Origin: Papiliotrema nemorosa
Lineage: Eukaryota; Basidiomycota; Tremellomycetes; Tremellales; Rhynchogastremaceae
Assembly (NCBI GenBank): GCA_032158125.1
Contig: JASKOT010000007.1
Coordinates: 620,001-684,000, forward strand
Direction of reading: 5' to 3'
DNA length: 64,000 nucleotides
How positions within the stretch are numbered: position 1 is the stretch's first letter; the number at the start of each line of letters is the position of its first letter. Below are positions 22,697 to 34,040 of the stretch, one piece after another. The notes under the pieces are model-generated. The model had not been told where the DNA came from. It saw only the letters and a list, made by a program, of their open reading frames with translations, and did not search any database. The position numbers and the translations under genes are program-made.

Positions 22697-24210
22697 ATGC
22701 AGTCCTGGAAGAACTTTCAAGCTCAGCTCCCCGCTGTGGACGTTTCGGGACTCTCTAAGAACTTGAGAAACACTGTGCAAGCTACTAGGCGAGTGACGCC
22801 CCCGACCCCATGGAGCCCGTTCCCACCGCTACACCGATGTTGGGACTGTGAGTTCAATAAAGCTGATCTATAGGGAACGACTTGGGAATGTCGGTCCCGA
22901 TGGAATCACCGAGTGAGCTTATTCGACCTAGATAAAGGTAGAATGCTGATCATCTTCTTCCGCTTGTCGACGATCCTCCTCCGCACCGCTTCATCTCACT
23001 CCAAATCACTCTATGATCTCGTCCAACTCATGTTCACCTATCACTCGCTGTATTGTGACCATCTTGTTAATCTAGACTTCCCGCCGAATACCGAGCACTT
23101 GAAGCCCGAGTCGACGCTCTCCGAGAAGTCCACCAGAAATTGCTCAAGATTACCAAAGTCTACGAGACAGAGTCGGTGCGTAAGATTCCTTCTTTCGCAG
23201 ATGCCTCTACATCTTTCTTTGGATGCATTTCATTTAGGCCTACCTTTTGTGCTGCGCTGATAATTAGTACGACTACCCTTCTGACGTTGCCGAGAGCGTG
23301 ACCGACATGTCCCAATCAGCCGTCTCGGCCTGGTCCAGCTTTGCCAACAAGAACTTGAAGGTAATTCTCCATTGGGCCCTGCCTGTCCTGAGCTCACGGC
23401 AGAACACCAACCTCCCCATCCCTATCCCCTCGCCCAGCGCTCAGGCACCTGCTCAACCCAAGACCCTCCCTCATGCTCTCTCCCGCGCTGCGAAGACTGG
23501 AGCTACGGAGCTCGGAGCGGATGATCGACTCGGTGTCGCACTTGGAGTCTACGGTGCCGCCATGGAAAAGGTCAGTTTTAAATCGCCATCGCTGAAGTCG
23601 ACGCTCATATGACAGGTCGGAGATGCTCGACTCTCGCAGGACGGAGTCATTGCGGACCGATTTGTAACTCCCTGGTCTGCTACCTTGAGCACCTCTATCG
23701 GACTGGCCGTGAAGGCTCGAGCCAACGTCAAGACTGCTCGATTGGAGTTGGACTCGGCCCGGGCTGCGTGAGTCACACATCATTATCTCTGGGATTGAAT
23801 TCGCTAAAGGATAGCTTGAAGAGCGCCGCCCCGGCCAAGCAAGAGCAGGCTAGGTCAGTTTATCGAGGCACACCGTATCGTCAAAGCTCATCATCAGACT
23901 CCATGTCGAGGAAGCCGAGGACAAGCTTGTCCAGAACACCGAGACTGCCATCGGCCTGATGAAGTCGGTTCTGGAGAACGTGAGTTGACCCAGTGATAGG
24001 GGATCATGCTCATGGGTAGCCCGAACCAATCCAAAACTTGTCGAACTTGGTCAAAGCTCAGCTCATTTTCTTCTCCACCGCCGCCGAGACTCTCAGCGTA
24101 GGTTGAGCTCCGGGTCTTACGGTAACAACGCTAATGATCAGGGTGTCCAAGGAGAGATTGAGGAGGCTGCCACTGCCGCCGAAGCAGAGTACCGAACTTC
24201 CCGAGGATAG
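22697..24210 (+). CDS. Gvp36-like BAR domain protein
   Basis: Multi-exon gene, about 300 residues, starting MQSWKNFQAQLPAVDVSGLS. The exons encode a helical BAR-type protein: LPAEYRALEARVDALREVHQ, SYDYPSDVAESVTDMS, GATELGADDRLGVALGVYG, a helix with VKARANVKTARLELDSARA, and LVKAQLIFFSTAAETLSGVQ. The pattern fits S. cerevisiae Gvp36, a Golgi/endosome peripheral protein needed for endocytosis and vacuole shape. It ends in YRTSRG at 24208. Several exons are short and the frame changes repeatedly, which fits the dense introns of this genome. The role in trafficking is inferred from the family. Confidence 0.82.
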
Positions 24211-25343
24211 ATGTAGTCTGAGAAAAGGTTGAATGATGAGGCTCGTTCAGGATTAAGCTCCTTCAGGATGACTTCTCGGTAGACAGAGTATATTGGACCG
24301 GTGCGATGACGAAGAGACTAGAGAGAGATGTGACGAATAGCGCTTGGACCAAATCTTCCCTCGCGTCCGCGCCTACCGTCCTGATCACTCCACTCATCCC
24401 GGATGACTTGCGTAACGGAGTGCAGGCTTGTCTGAAAACATGGCGTTAGCAGTAGCCATTGCAATGCTTTTCATTTTGTGGGCTACAGCAAAGGAATTCA
24501 GGAAGGTTCTCCCCATACCTCGCGCCTAGCACGAGGGGCAGTAGAGTACCGCCCATAGTTCCGGGACCGTCGATGCCTGAACTGGACGGAGGTCAACCAG
24601 ACCGAAAGGAGAGACCACAATAACCTCAAAAGGATCATGGGTTACACATCGATTGCGGAGTGCGAAGTCACATTCTCATCGTGACTCTGACAACATTTAC
24701 TCGTAGACAACATTCTACGAGTCCATTTCTACTAGTCGCAGCGCCGTGCAGTGTGGTGCTCAGTATTAGCCCCCCGTCACCACTAACCCACAAGATTGCC
24801 ACCCATCATGATTCAGGATGCCTTGTCGATATATACGATGCAACGTATGCCACAGTCATAGAGAGTCAGACATCGATCGGGGCAAGGAGACATCATCCCA
24901 TTCGAGAGGGCTTAAAGAGCGAGGGGGTAAACTCATGAATGACGCACATAGTGACATGCCTCAACGTGATCTTGCGTGATGAAAGTCGATTTGGCGCCGA
25001 TCCAAACCGTAGCCTGTGACGTTTGAAAGCTGAATTTTCTTGTCACTTTGGTTTGTCGGACATGATGCATACTGACACAGGCTTTTGCAAGCGGGGAGGC
25101 CGCCTATGACCTGGGGAGTATTGTGGAAATATTATGTACGACTGCAACAGAGCGAATGATCTCGCTGCATGACAGCTGAGTGCTGATTTTTTATTCGCTG
25201 CCTCGTGCTTGAATCGATAGTATGATTGGTGAGATTTCTTGATGATAAACAGGTTCTGATATTTGTGCGCAATATAGCTGATGGTGAGTTTAAGTGAATC
25301 GCTGTGGTCTCCAGGATCCAATGCGTCATAAGTAATGGTGGTC
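24211..25343. other. Convergent intergenic region, 1.1 kb
   Basis: Lies between two convergent genes, BAR protein (+) and Argonaute (-), and is unusually long for a convergent spacer in this window. No gene, repeat or RNA could be recognised by eye. It might hold a non-coding transcript, but nothing in the sequence shows it. Confidence 0.45.
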
Positions 25344-28300
25344 TCACATCCACCACATCTGCAGATTTAGCCAGACCATACGCTTCCAGTGACTAAACTC
25401 ACCACATCGGAGAGGTCTGGATTCTTGGCGAGGATCTTCTGCATCTGCATGACGTCGAGATTCGGATTAGGCGTGTACCCTTTGCTCTTGTTTGTCCCGC
25501 CGGCAGAAGAAACGGACGGCGCAGTGCTCTCTTCTCTGAAAGGGTCGTGCATGATATAGCGAGCTTTCTGGCACACGAGGTCTGGATGATCAGCTGCTCA
25601 ACCAGTAACTAGCAGAAGATGTTCTACCCACCTGCAATATAGCAAACAGGGACAAGCGACACCGACTTGGTACATCTTGCAAATCCATAGCACAAAGCAT
25701 GAACGAGTTGTTGAAGTTGATCAGGCGTTAAAGCAAGCTCATCGATCAAACAGATATAATGAGTAGGTCTTGCCGTACCGACCCGGCCTTGATGAGCTTG
25801 AAGGAAAAAGTCATAAGTATATGGGTGAGTGACACTTCGATCAACCACGAGGCCGTTAGGCAAATTCCCACTAGAATCTTCGTGAGTGCCATTGCTGAAA
25901 AATCGAATGTTGTGCTTCTTGGCACAGATGCAGAGTAAAACTTTTGGTCGGTAATTCGGATCAAGTCGCTGTGCAGCTGTTAGCACCGCTTCGTGCTCAT
26001 AGGTCGTCACGGCGGCGTATTGACCTTCCGAAACACCATCTCGAAAGATGAGGATCCGTTCGGGAAGATCGCCATTGGTCTTGTAGAACAACTTGAGGTG
26101 CTCTTCAATCATGGCGGAAAAGTCTCGGACTCTTTCGTCTCTTCCTTCTTGTAGACGGATCTGAGCCGAGTATAACGAGCAGTCGGCATTGTAGGTTGCA
26201 ATTGAGCATGCCACAGTTGGAGCGCTGTCATAGCCAGGTCTGATGGGTGGCTGAGGATGAGTCTACCTCAGGTTGTGGGGAGAGTGGACTGACGTGACCT
26301 AGATCGGCACCGAGAAGCATGGTCTTGCCTCGGACCATACCCGGCAAATCTTCAATCGGGACTTGATGCGTGATACCGCCTAGCTTGCTCTGTAGGAATC
26401 AGCCGCTGAGGGTATCAAATTACAGTAAAGGCTGTGCTCACTTGAATCTTCATCACCAAATTCCCCGTGTACGCCTCGATCCCTCTGGGCATCCTAATCT
26501 TCATGCACTGCATACATTGAGTGGGTACGGGCTCTTGGGGATCAATCAGAGCACGTAGATTAAAACATTGACCTACGCTTGAGCCGAGTGAAGGCGATCC
26601 TCTTGATGGATTCATACAAATGGGCATCACTGTCTTGAGCGAGCGCAATCATTAGAGACTCACCGTCCCGGCAGCACCACACAGATCAATTGAGGGTCGG
26701 TCGGCTTCTCGCCAGGTCGCACGTATCTTTGACCTCCCAGGTAAGCCCCTCGAGCTGCATTTTGTAGACCGGAAACAATACTCTCGTACTCGCGAGGGTC
26801 CTGCTTAACAATCAGGTGGGGTTCTGCGTTGTCGACCTGCACCCCATGATGTCGCATAGCGTCGACCAAGTAAGCCACGTAACGTAACAGGTCATCTCTG
26901 ACCATATGATTGTCGAAAGAGATGACAGACCAAGCACGGAGGGGTGTCTTGCCGCTCGCGAAAAACTGGTCATGAGCACAAATGTCAATCTCTCGGCGGA
27001 GTCCAAGGTTTTATACTGTACCTGGTTATGACGCAGATTCCAGCTGCCATTTTGTAGCTGGGCTGTCTGTCCTCCGCCGTAGAGGACTTGAGGCGGTGGC
27101 AGGATTCTACCGGTCAGTTTCAGCATCTGACTGTTGACCTGAGTTTCAGCGATCAAAAGTGAAATGGTTCTACGAGGCACTCGCCTGTAAGCCCCACGCT
27201 CGGATCTTTGGCTGATTGTCGTAGTCGAGCTCCTTTCGCCATTCAAGCACCATCTTCGCCCGGTCTCCAGGTCGAACCGCCGCATGCTTGATCATGCTTG
27301 ATGATATCAACTCCGAAAATCTCAGAAAAAGATATGACTCACTCTGCCGTTTGTTCGGCAGTGAGTTTTGGTGGAGGCAGGGAATTCCACTCGGTGAGAT
27401 GGACGAATTCCAATGGAATGAAGGACCTCTTGCCGTACTGATGGTCAGTTTCCAACATGTTTGCGCGGCACGATTAAAAAAGCCTGACCATTACGCAAGG
27501 AAGTCGAGGTCGAGTGACCTCGACCTGGTAGTATTCCTTGAAGTATTGTACGACAGACACATTGTGTGGCGGACTGCCGTCTTTGCTCTGAAGCTGAAAA
27601 AAGACATCTTCTGCACTTTTATCCGTGATGGACAGAATCGTTTGTAGCCGAGTGCTGTGTCGATGAGTCACTGTAAACTGCGGGATATTAGCCGTCTATC
27701 CTTTTCAGCGCAGCAGAAGATTGACCTTGGCCCCTCGAAGCTTGTGCTTGATTATTCTCATATCTCGGGGATTCATGTCGTACATTTCTGGATCCACCGG
27801 ATCTCTGCGCTGGACACCACCAGCGTAGTCTCCACCTCTTGCAATTGGCTGTCTTCGGTCTTTGTCCAGGATCTTGGCAACAATCTCTAAGGCCGGACCA
27901 GAGGCTAAGAACGCGCTGAAGGCGACATCGATATTCAGCAAAGGATACCCTGAGCTGGAATGTCTCATTGATCTGATGTCAATTGATCCTCGCGCGAATG
28001 AGTCGGCCGGGACTCACTGAGTGAAGCCTCGACAAACAACACCCCCTTGAGCGATCTTGTGGGAGCCATCCATGGTGAAGAATTTGTTGCCCGTTGCCCC
28101 GACTTGCGCATACCGCTTTGAAGGCAGATCTCTGAGAAGCACATTTGTCGCCATAAGAGCTACCTGTCAATCACCCATTCTGTAGGCCGGAGAGAGGTGA
28201 AGTACACACCTGTGAGGAAGCGCTCCTCCTGTAAACCATGATGAGATCCCTTGAGACCAACTTGGGCTGCTCGACAGTACTCCATGATAGCCTCGAGGTT

Positions 28301-29119
28301 TATGGTTGCAACTTGCTTGATAATGACCTTAAATCGTCTATTCTCATCATCCGAAGATTCGGTGTTGGTCGAAGGTCTCTTCGCAACACCTTCTGGACTG
28401 ATAGCAGTGATGATCGTCTGAGTATGGCCTAAATTCTTCAGAAGATTTCACACGATAACGCACCTTCTGGGATCGGGAACGGAATCGGTGTGAGAGCATT
28501 TCTTCTACCGTCGAATACCGAACACTGGAAAGATGGGATGAAGTCTCCCTTGGCTTCCATAATTGTCTGCTCCCAGACCGCCCGGAGGAGTCCTTTGGGC
28601 TTCTTTTGCCCTTGAGCTTTGATGACAGGATTGATATCGACATCGTAATGGCTAGTAAGTCAGTAATAGAGCTACAGTACCGGACGCTGGAACGACTTGC
28701 TAGATAATTGCGGCTCGTTTGTCCATCCCGCCCAAAGTCCGTACGGCGAAGAAATTGGATCGTATACTGATAGGCTGTCCGCGCTCGCCGAATCCAGGTC
28801 TCACGAAGAAGGAAGTCAGGGGCTTCGTCTCCCCGATAGTCTCGGTAGCTGTTCGCGTGGAAGGCGCTACCGAGGCGGCATATGGTCGCGGAGTCGAAGT
28901 ATACCAATGCCCCTGTCCCGGTTGCGGACCTCGGAGCTGGCCAAGGACTTGCCGTTCTCGATATCCTGATGAATAGCGGGTATCGTCTCGGGCAAAAGCC
29001 CCAGGCAGATTATTGTGCGCTACATCGATGCGGAGGCGATCGAGAGTGTGGTTGAAGCTATCGGAAACAGAGGTATCTGGATACGCAGAGCGGGTCTGAT
29101 GACCCTGATTGAACGACAT
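25344..29119 (-). CDS. AGO1: Argonaute, small-RNA-guided slicer
   Basis: A multi-exon Argonaute. The N-domain is marked by RPGFGERGQPISIRSNFF (encoded near 28750-28830) and the next exon opens with HYDVDINPVIKAQG. Linker 2 has ILPPPQVLYGG and GSWNLRHNQ. MID follows (SVISFDNHMVRDDLLRYVAY). PIWI contains NLVMKIQSKLGGI, then all four catalytic positions: Asp in MLLGADLGH, the Glu of GRDERVRDFSAMI, Asp in ILIFRDGVSEGQY, and a final Asp in YIADLVCQKARY, where animal slicers have His. A DEDD tetrad is compatible with slicing. The gene ends with LSDVMWWM after a last short intron, matching the aromatic C-terminus that Argonautes bury. Dicer lies 16 kb away on the same strand. The start at 29119 is the first ATG after a probable 5' UTR intron. 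Confidence 0.93.
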
Positions 29120-29127
29120 GATTGAGC

Positions 29128-29552
29128 TGCGTGGTCAGTATTAGCATAAACGCTGCTGATATCACCAGAGTAAGGAAATGGGATCAAGCTCGAGGTATTG
29201 TACTTCATCGGAACAGAGGTGTATCAAAGAAAGGGTTGAGTGATGTACGCCGCCAGCAGGGATATTTTACACACTCATGGTATTCCGCCAGTTGGACCGA
29301 CCTCTAAGTGTGCTGAGTGGAAGAAGACTCAAGTGATGTTGGTTAAAGTTGACAACATGGCGTGCAGACCTGCTGGACCACAGCGTACCCAGAATGATTG
29401 TCAGGCATGCAGCCATTCGGTCAGAACGTCCTCCTTCCGTGATAAGTGTCAAGGGGGAGAAGCGATGCTAGGGTGAAAGAAGAGGTGTAGAAAGAAGAGT
29501 CAAATAATGTAAGGATGAAAGGGGAATGAATGGAGCTGCAACGCTCACTCAC
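29128..29552 (-). other. Probable 5' UTR intron of Argonaute
   Basis: On the minus strand a strong donor (TTTGAG|GTGAGT, exon end at 29553) pairs with an acceptor ending ACTGACCACGCAG, seven bases before the ATG. The CTGAC branch site is ideal for this genome. The intron would be about 425 nt, longer than the coding introns nearby. This is inference from splice motifs alone. Confidence 0.45.
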
Positions 29553-29712
29553 CTCAAACGAAGGATACCACGCGTGGAGGAATGGCGTTGAGTCAGTGGG
29601 TCAAGGTATAAGTAGTGAGCGATGGAGCCTGGGATGGAGTGGAAAGATGGAGATCGAGAGCAGCTGAGGCGAAGAGGTGAAGAAGAAGGAAAGGAAACTC
29701 GACGTGCTGAGA

Positions 29713-29724
29713 GGTATATATATT
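29713..29724 (-). promoter_or_regulatory. TATA-like element upstream of Argonaute
   Basis: The string TATATATA lies about 160 bp upstream of the proposed UTR donor, so it could position transcription of the Argonaute leader. It is the clearest TATA-like run I noticed upstream of a gene here. Confidence 0.35.
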
Positions 29725-30113
29725 GTGAAGAAGAGGGGCGTCGGCTTGAAGCTGGGCGGTCAGTGCGCATCGGCGCTTCGGCGTTATGCACCGTGATCCT
29801 CTCCTGTATATGGGCATTGAGCGCAGACTGACTACAGAACTAAGGCTCAAGTTGAAGTGAGCGATCGCTGAGGGATGGACACTGCATCAGCCCAAGGGAG
29901 GTGCGGAAGGGGATTCAGGATCAAGGATGCGACGTATCGATACAGAGAATGTCACAAGCGATGGCCTATCCGTCCACGCATGTTTCGATGCGAAAAGATC
30001 ACAACTGTAAGCAAACACGCTCGATGAGGGAAGGGGCATACTATTGAGTGCTAGTATGACCGAGTGGAGAGCACTCGTGTCGATCTTTAGGGGATAGAGA
30101 TGAACGTGGACGG

Positions 30114-30394
30114 CTATCGCGTCGCACTGCACTGTCCTCTCCCCAGAACGCCCTCTTGCTGCTGATATGCTACGTTGACGGTGTGTGAGATCTCCTGTCG
30201 AGTCTTGAGGAGATGGATGTTGTCCACGACCTTTTCAGTAGGCTTGACTTGAGATGCTTGGTTGTTTACGGTAATACCTTCAGCCGGCTCATCCAATCTT
30301 TTACATCGGACTCCGTCTTGCAATCGCCTTCCATCATAATTACGCCCAGGAGCTTGCTCATCTCATCAAGCTTGGGCAGCGATTCCCAAGTCAT
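30114..30394 (-). CDS. Small hypothetical protein (two exons)
   Basis: Exon 1 starts at ATG 30394 (MTWESLPKLDEMSKLLGVIM, then EGDCKTESDVKDWMSRLK). A 35-nt intron (GTATTA...TCAAG) leads into PTEKVVDNIHLLKTRQEISH and ends SATR at 30114. The product is about 83 residues, polar and mostly helical by composition. I recognise no family. The intron is at the short limit for this genome. Without it the frame stops after three codons. Divergent from the small plus-strand frame at 30600. Expression data would settle whether it is real. Confidence 0.35.
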
Positions 30395-30599
30395 GCTCGG
30401 GTGACCACGTCGCGTAAAGACATCTGGGAGTGACCTTGCGTTGCGTTCGGTCTGACTGGATTCAGCTCGAAATCTCCTTTTTTTGACGCAAACCCTTCTG
30501 GCAAGGTACCCAGGCGCTGAGAGTGCAGCATGGTTGACAAATAGCTCCGACCTTGGGTAGACCTCATTCGAGACGTCCGTTCGCGACAGGTGCGACCAC

Positions 30600-30902
30600 A
30601 TGTCTACTTCGCCAGCATCTTTTCATGGCCCACTTTCCAGGATGAACCCCACTTCTTCACGTTTTGTCCCACCATCGCACAGCTCAGCCAATGTATCCGG
30701 CGGTCCAGCTATGGCGCCAGCTTCGACCGAATTCGACCCGCGGACGACGCACCCTGCTTTTCTACAGACACCCCTGAATCAGATACACAATCGCGAGAAT
30801 GGGAGGACGTCTCATAATCAAGTGGATCTAGGAGATCCTCGGATCAGTCATCCCGCATGGATCGGTTTTGGTCTAGGCAAGCCTGCAAAGGCAAAGTTGT
30901 AG
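30600..30902 (+). CDS. Small hypothetical protein, 100 residues
   Basis: Single open frame from ATG 30600 (MSTSPASFHGPLSRMNPTSS) to a stop at 30902. It is rich in Pro, Ser and Asn and has a repeated pattern of Asp-Pro-Arg followed by Thr/Ser-His-Pro-Ala (FDPRTTHPAF and GDPRISHPAW), which suggests a short internal repeat or motif. The C-terminus is basic (KPAKAKL). No family is recognised. The repeat of the DPR-xxHPA motif argues for real coding sequence. Confidence 0.45.
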   Translation: MSTSPASFHGPLSRMNPTSSRFVPPSHSSANVSGGPAMAPASTEFDPRTTHPAFLQTPLNQIHNRENGRTSHNQVDLGDPRISHPAWIGFGLGKPAKAKL

Positions 30903-31107
30903 AATGGCTGTCTGTGGACTTTCAAAAGTATTCGAGGGCAGAATGAAATCCTCAAGACAAATATCCCTAGTATCGCAGCAAAAAGCAGCATCGAGCATAT
31001 GCGTCCCGCCATGTACAATACATGTGAAGGATCATAATCGTGTCGCCCATCTCCTACTTCTTGCGTCGAAGAGAGAGCCTCTCGTCTCCATCATAACGTT
31101 TCGCCCG

Positions 31108-31721
31108 TTATCCGGTTCTGAGGATGACATGAACCCCCGAGTCACTCTCCACTACTGGGCTCAATTCCCCGACCTTCAACTTGAAAGTCGCATCCTCGAA
31201 GCTCTTCTGCATCATACCCGGTCCAAAGTATCCCAGATCTCCACCTTTCCTCGCACTCGAGCAGTCACTCTCCTCTGACGCGATCCTAGCGAATTCGGCG
31301 TTGAGCTGATTGGGAGGAAGGGATTGAAGGTGGGCGATGTGAGTTTGGATTCGCTCTCTGGCTTCGGAGACGGGTCGAGTGATCTTGTCCTGCTAATCAG
31401 AAATGCTCTGTACCGTTTACATTGAATGCGAGGTGCAAAAGACGGTGTGTCGCGATCATGACGTACCTGTCTCCAAGAGCTCGGTCGTCGACTGCCAGCG
31501 TGTTTACAGAGAATATGACTCGCCCTCGCCTGTCCTTCCTTGGCTGGTGCCGACCCAGCACCCCCAGCCGGAGCCTGGAGGTATCGAGTCGCACCAGGCA
31601 GTCGCATGATCTGATCCTGGGAGAGCTCGGCCGGGGCGTCCCATACCGACTGCGAAGTCTGTGGATTGTAGAAATATGGTTGCTGTCGGGAGTTTGAAAA
31701 TCGCACTTCCCAGCCTGACAT
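31108..31721 (-). CDS. ESS1: Pin1/Ess1-type peptidyl-prolyl cis-trans isomerase
   Basis: An N-terminal WW domain (MSGWEVRFSNSRQQPYFYNP ... VWDAP) is joined by an Ala/Gly-rich linker to the parvulin domain: ASHILCKHAGSRRPSSWR, where the Lys and two Arg bind the phosphate of Ser/Thr-Pro substrates. Then come SDCSSARKGGDLGYFGPG, MQKSFEDATFKL and a terminal SGVHVILRTG. An intron of about 85 nt splits the phosphate loop from the next helix. Known substrates in fungi include the RNA polymerase II C-terminal repeat. All catalytic landmarks (Cys, His, Ser/Met positions) look normal. One TGCATGCA lies about 180 bp upstream, at 31899-31906. Confidence 0.92.
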
Positions 31722-31952
31722 GGTGGCTTTACATGATATTAGCTATCCGATAGACAAGCTGAGAGTCAGGGAGCCAGACTCACGCTATTGACCTGTGAAG
31801 AATAGGTTACACGAAAGGAAGGGTTGAGTGATGGCTGCTTGACCTCGTCACGAAGCGCGTCTGGATTGTGGCGGAATGCTCATTCCTCATCTACACGGTG
31901 CATGCAAACGACGCCGGCTACAATGGTCTCGCAACTATGACCTCGCCTGGAA
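31722..31952. other. Short spacer at the left edge of the AT-richer island
   Basis: Promoter of ESS1 and 3' flank of the island gene. Contains TGCATGCA at 31899-31906. No gene. Confidence 0.5.
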
Positions 31953-33872
31953 TCACGCTTCGACACTGTTCTGTGATACCTGAGACTGCGTGCCGGACGC
32001 TTGCCTTGCACGCCAATTCTCCATGGCCTTTGACCACTTGTCCGCCAGTTCGGGCTCAGATCTTGTCAAATCCTTTGGCCTGAAGGCAATGACCGTGACT
32101 TCTGCTACACCATTGAGCATCTTCTTGAGGTTGGATACTGTGCGTGTGTCACTCCATGATTGCTCCATTGCACATTGTATATAGTCCAATTGGGGATGTT
32201 TTGACATCTCAGTCTTGAGTTTTGCAAAGTCCTCAGAGGAGAGTCTTGCCATGTCCTCCCTGGACCTCTGAACTTCTGATTGTTGACCATGTGTAATCCT
32301 GTTGATCCTACTAGCATACTCAGAATGTGTTCTATGCAATTGCCACAGTGTATCAAACAAAATTGTCTCAGCTTTCTGACTCCTGTTAGGCAGTTCACCT
32401 GTAAAACACCCATTGGCAGTTGGAATTTTGGTTTCACGCAGAAGTTCTGGATTGATCAAATTGTCAATACCTTCCAAAGCTTGGGCACTTCCAAATTTGG
32501 CCAGTCTGTTCCTCAATCCCTCTGTCTTGGACTTGCCAAGCCAATCATCTGGCTCAAGTGAAATCAGTCCTTGTCTGTCAAGTTCTTCAAATAAGCCTTG
32601 TCTTGTCTTGAGTGTTTGGAATGTCTCATCTTCCTCTGATACAGTCTCGGACGCAATTACATGAGGATAATGCTTTTGCAACCAGGAAAGTTTGTGGCAC
32701 TTGTCCGTTGGATGGAAAGCACTCCTTTCTGAGCCTTCCTGGTATGTAGTGAGCAGAGTTCAAGGCAAGAAGAATGATTCACCTCAATCATGATTACAGG
32801 TTTGTAGTCATCCAATCTATCACTTTGCAGAGCATATTTGTCAGTCTGGATGGTCCGCTGTCCCCTTGTCACAAAAGTGAGATCAGCCTTTGGCCATCCC
32901 TGCTGCTCAAGATCAGAGAAAAGTGAATGCAGCACATCACACTGTTCTTTTCCACTGATTGTTGCCATCTTCTGCAGGTGATCCAAGCCTGAGATTGATG
33001 TGTCAATACCATGTGGAAGTTGATGCTGCCTGATGAGTGATTTAAGCTGGGCAGAAACTTACAAGTTCATAACTCTTGAGGTCTAGAAGACTTGGAGGTA
33101 TCATGTTGTGTGGAGCTACATTTGTGAGACTCCTGTCGGAAAGATATTGTTTGCACCTACTGGTAACATGCCTGATTGTTGTGAAGATGGTTGTTTTCAT
33201 GCCTAAAGTCTCTTCAAAGATGTTCCTCAACACTCAAATCAACCTTTTTGATTTTTTGCATGGCCGTATGGACTCACAGTGTATATCCTGTAGAGTGGTT
33301 GCGGGATCTTTGATCCTCCTCAAATCCTCCTGTTCTATTTTCTGCAATTGTATCAGTCTGACCCGTTGGTAGGACTGCACACTCACCTTGCCATCCCAAA
33401 AATCCCCTAGCTTTGGCTCCTCCAGAATATCTGCCTCTGTATCACTTGCATTGGCTTGAAAAAACAGCCCAGGTATACTGACATACTCATATTCTGGTTC
33501 TACTGGCTTCATCCGCCTAAGAGACTCATTGACAACTTCCCCTACGCTCAGATCACCCCACTGATCTGAGAAACGCACATCTGGGTCTTGATCTGAACCT
33601 GGCAAGCATTCTGGGGCTGAGAGTCTGGATGGGTACTGATCATCAATCTGTGTAGGTGATGAAGTGGGTAAGCTTGCAGCATTCAGCCTTTGAGAAGGGT
33701 CATCTTGTTTGCCTAGATGTTTGGTTCCCAGACTTGCTTCAGCAAGCAATGAGGGGTTGAAGCGCATTTGAAAGCTCAAAACTGGGTAGATTGACAGGAT
33801 GGGATAAAGAGCTGAAGAGTTTGGGAGAAGATACATTTCAGCTTGTGAGCTGATAAGACGATAGGGGCTCAT
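31953..33872 (-). CDS. Unrecognised multi-exon protein in a compositionally distinct island
   Basis: Four exons can be joined with canonical sites: start at 33872 (MSPYRLISSQAEMYLLPNSS), exon 1 to DPATTLQDIH, exon 2 with LLRNIFEETLGMKTTIFTTI up to DLKSYEL, exon 3 with KMATISGKEQCDVLHSLFSD and WPKADLTFVTRGQRT up to YKPVIMIE, exon 4 with EGSERSAFHPTDKCHKLSWL to the stop at 31953. The product is about 560 residues, mostly polar, with no signal peptide or membrane helix. I recognise no family. KADLTFV followed by KPVIMIEEGS has a faint resemblance to a degraded PD-(D/E)xK nuclease core, but the lysine is missing, so this is weak. Codon use is more A/T-ending than in neighbours. The intron between DLKSYEL and KMATI could be placed differently. 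Confidence 0.55.
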
Positions 33873-33962
33873 CCTTTGGAGTTCTGAGACAGTGCTGAAC
33901 AGAAAGGATGATGCTCAAGGAGAGACATCATGTTCAGTCCAGAGCAGAGGAGACCATGAAGC

Positions 33963-34022
33963 AGAAGACTGTGGGACAGAAGGCTGTTGGATAGAAGACT
34001 GTAGGGCAGAAGACTGTAGGGT
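33963..34022. repeat. 15-bp minisatellite, four copies
   Basis: Four adjacent units of AGAAGACTGTAGGGC type, in order with three, four, zero and one differences from that consensus. Located 90 bp upstream of the island gene's start codon, so it may lie in its promoter or leader. Confidence 0.85.
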
Positions 34023-34040
34023 GTCACGTTGCTCCACTAC

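Larger units (their letters stand above)
29120..30113. other. Argonaute promoter and leader region, about 1 kb
   Basis: No coding gene is supported. Open frames here start with non-ATG codons and are low in complexity. The region contains a probable 5' UTR intron and a TATA element for Argonaute. Confidence 0.5.

Noticed and set aside
25344..26660. Argonaute as a pseudogene because of many frame changes
   Set aside because: Each frame change coincides with a canonical short intron, and the catalytic motifs all join in phase.
29549..29850. Minus-strand Ser/Arg-rich frames upstream of Argonaute
   Set aside because: They begin with non-ATG codons, are low in complexity, and overlap the proposed TATA and leader.
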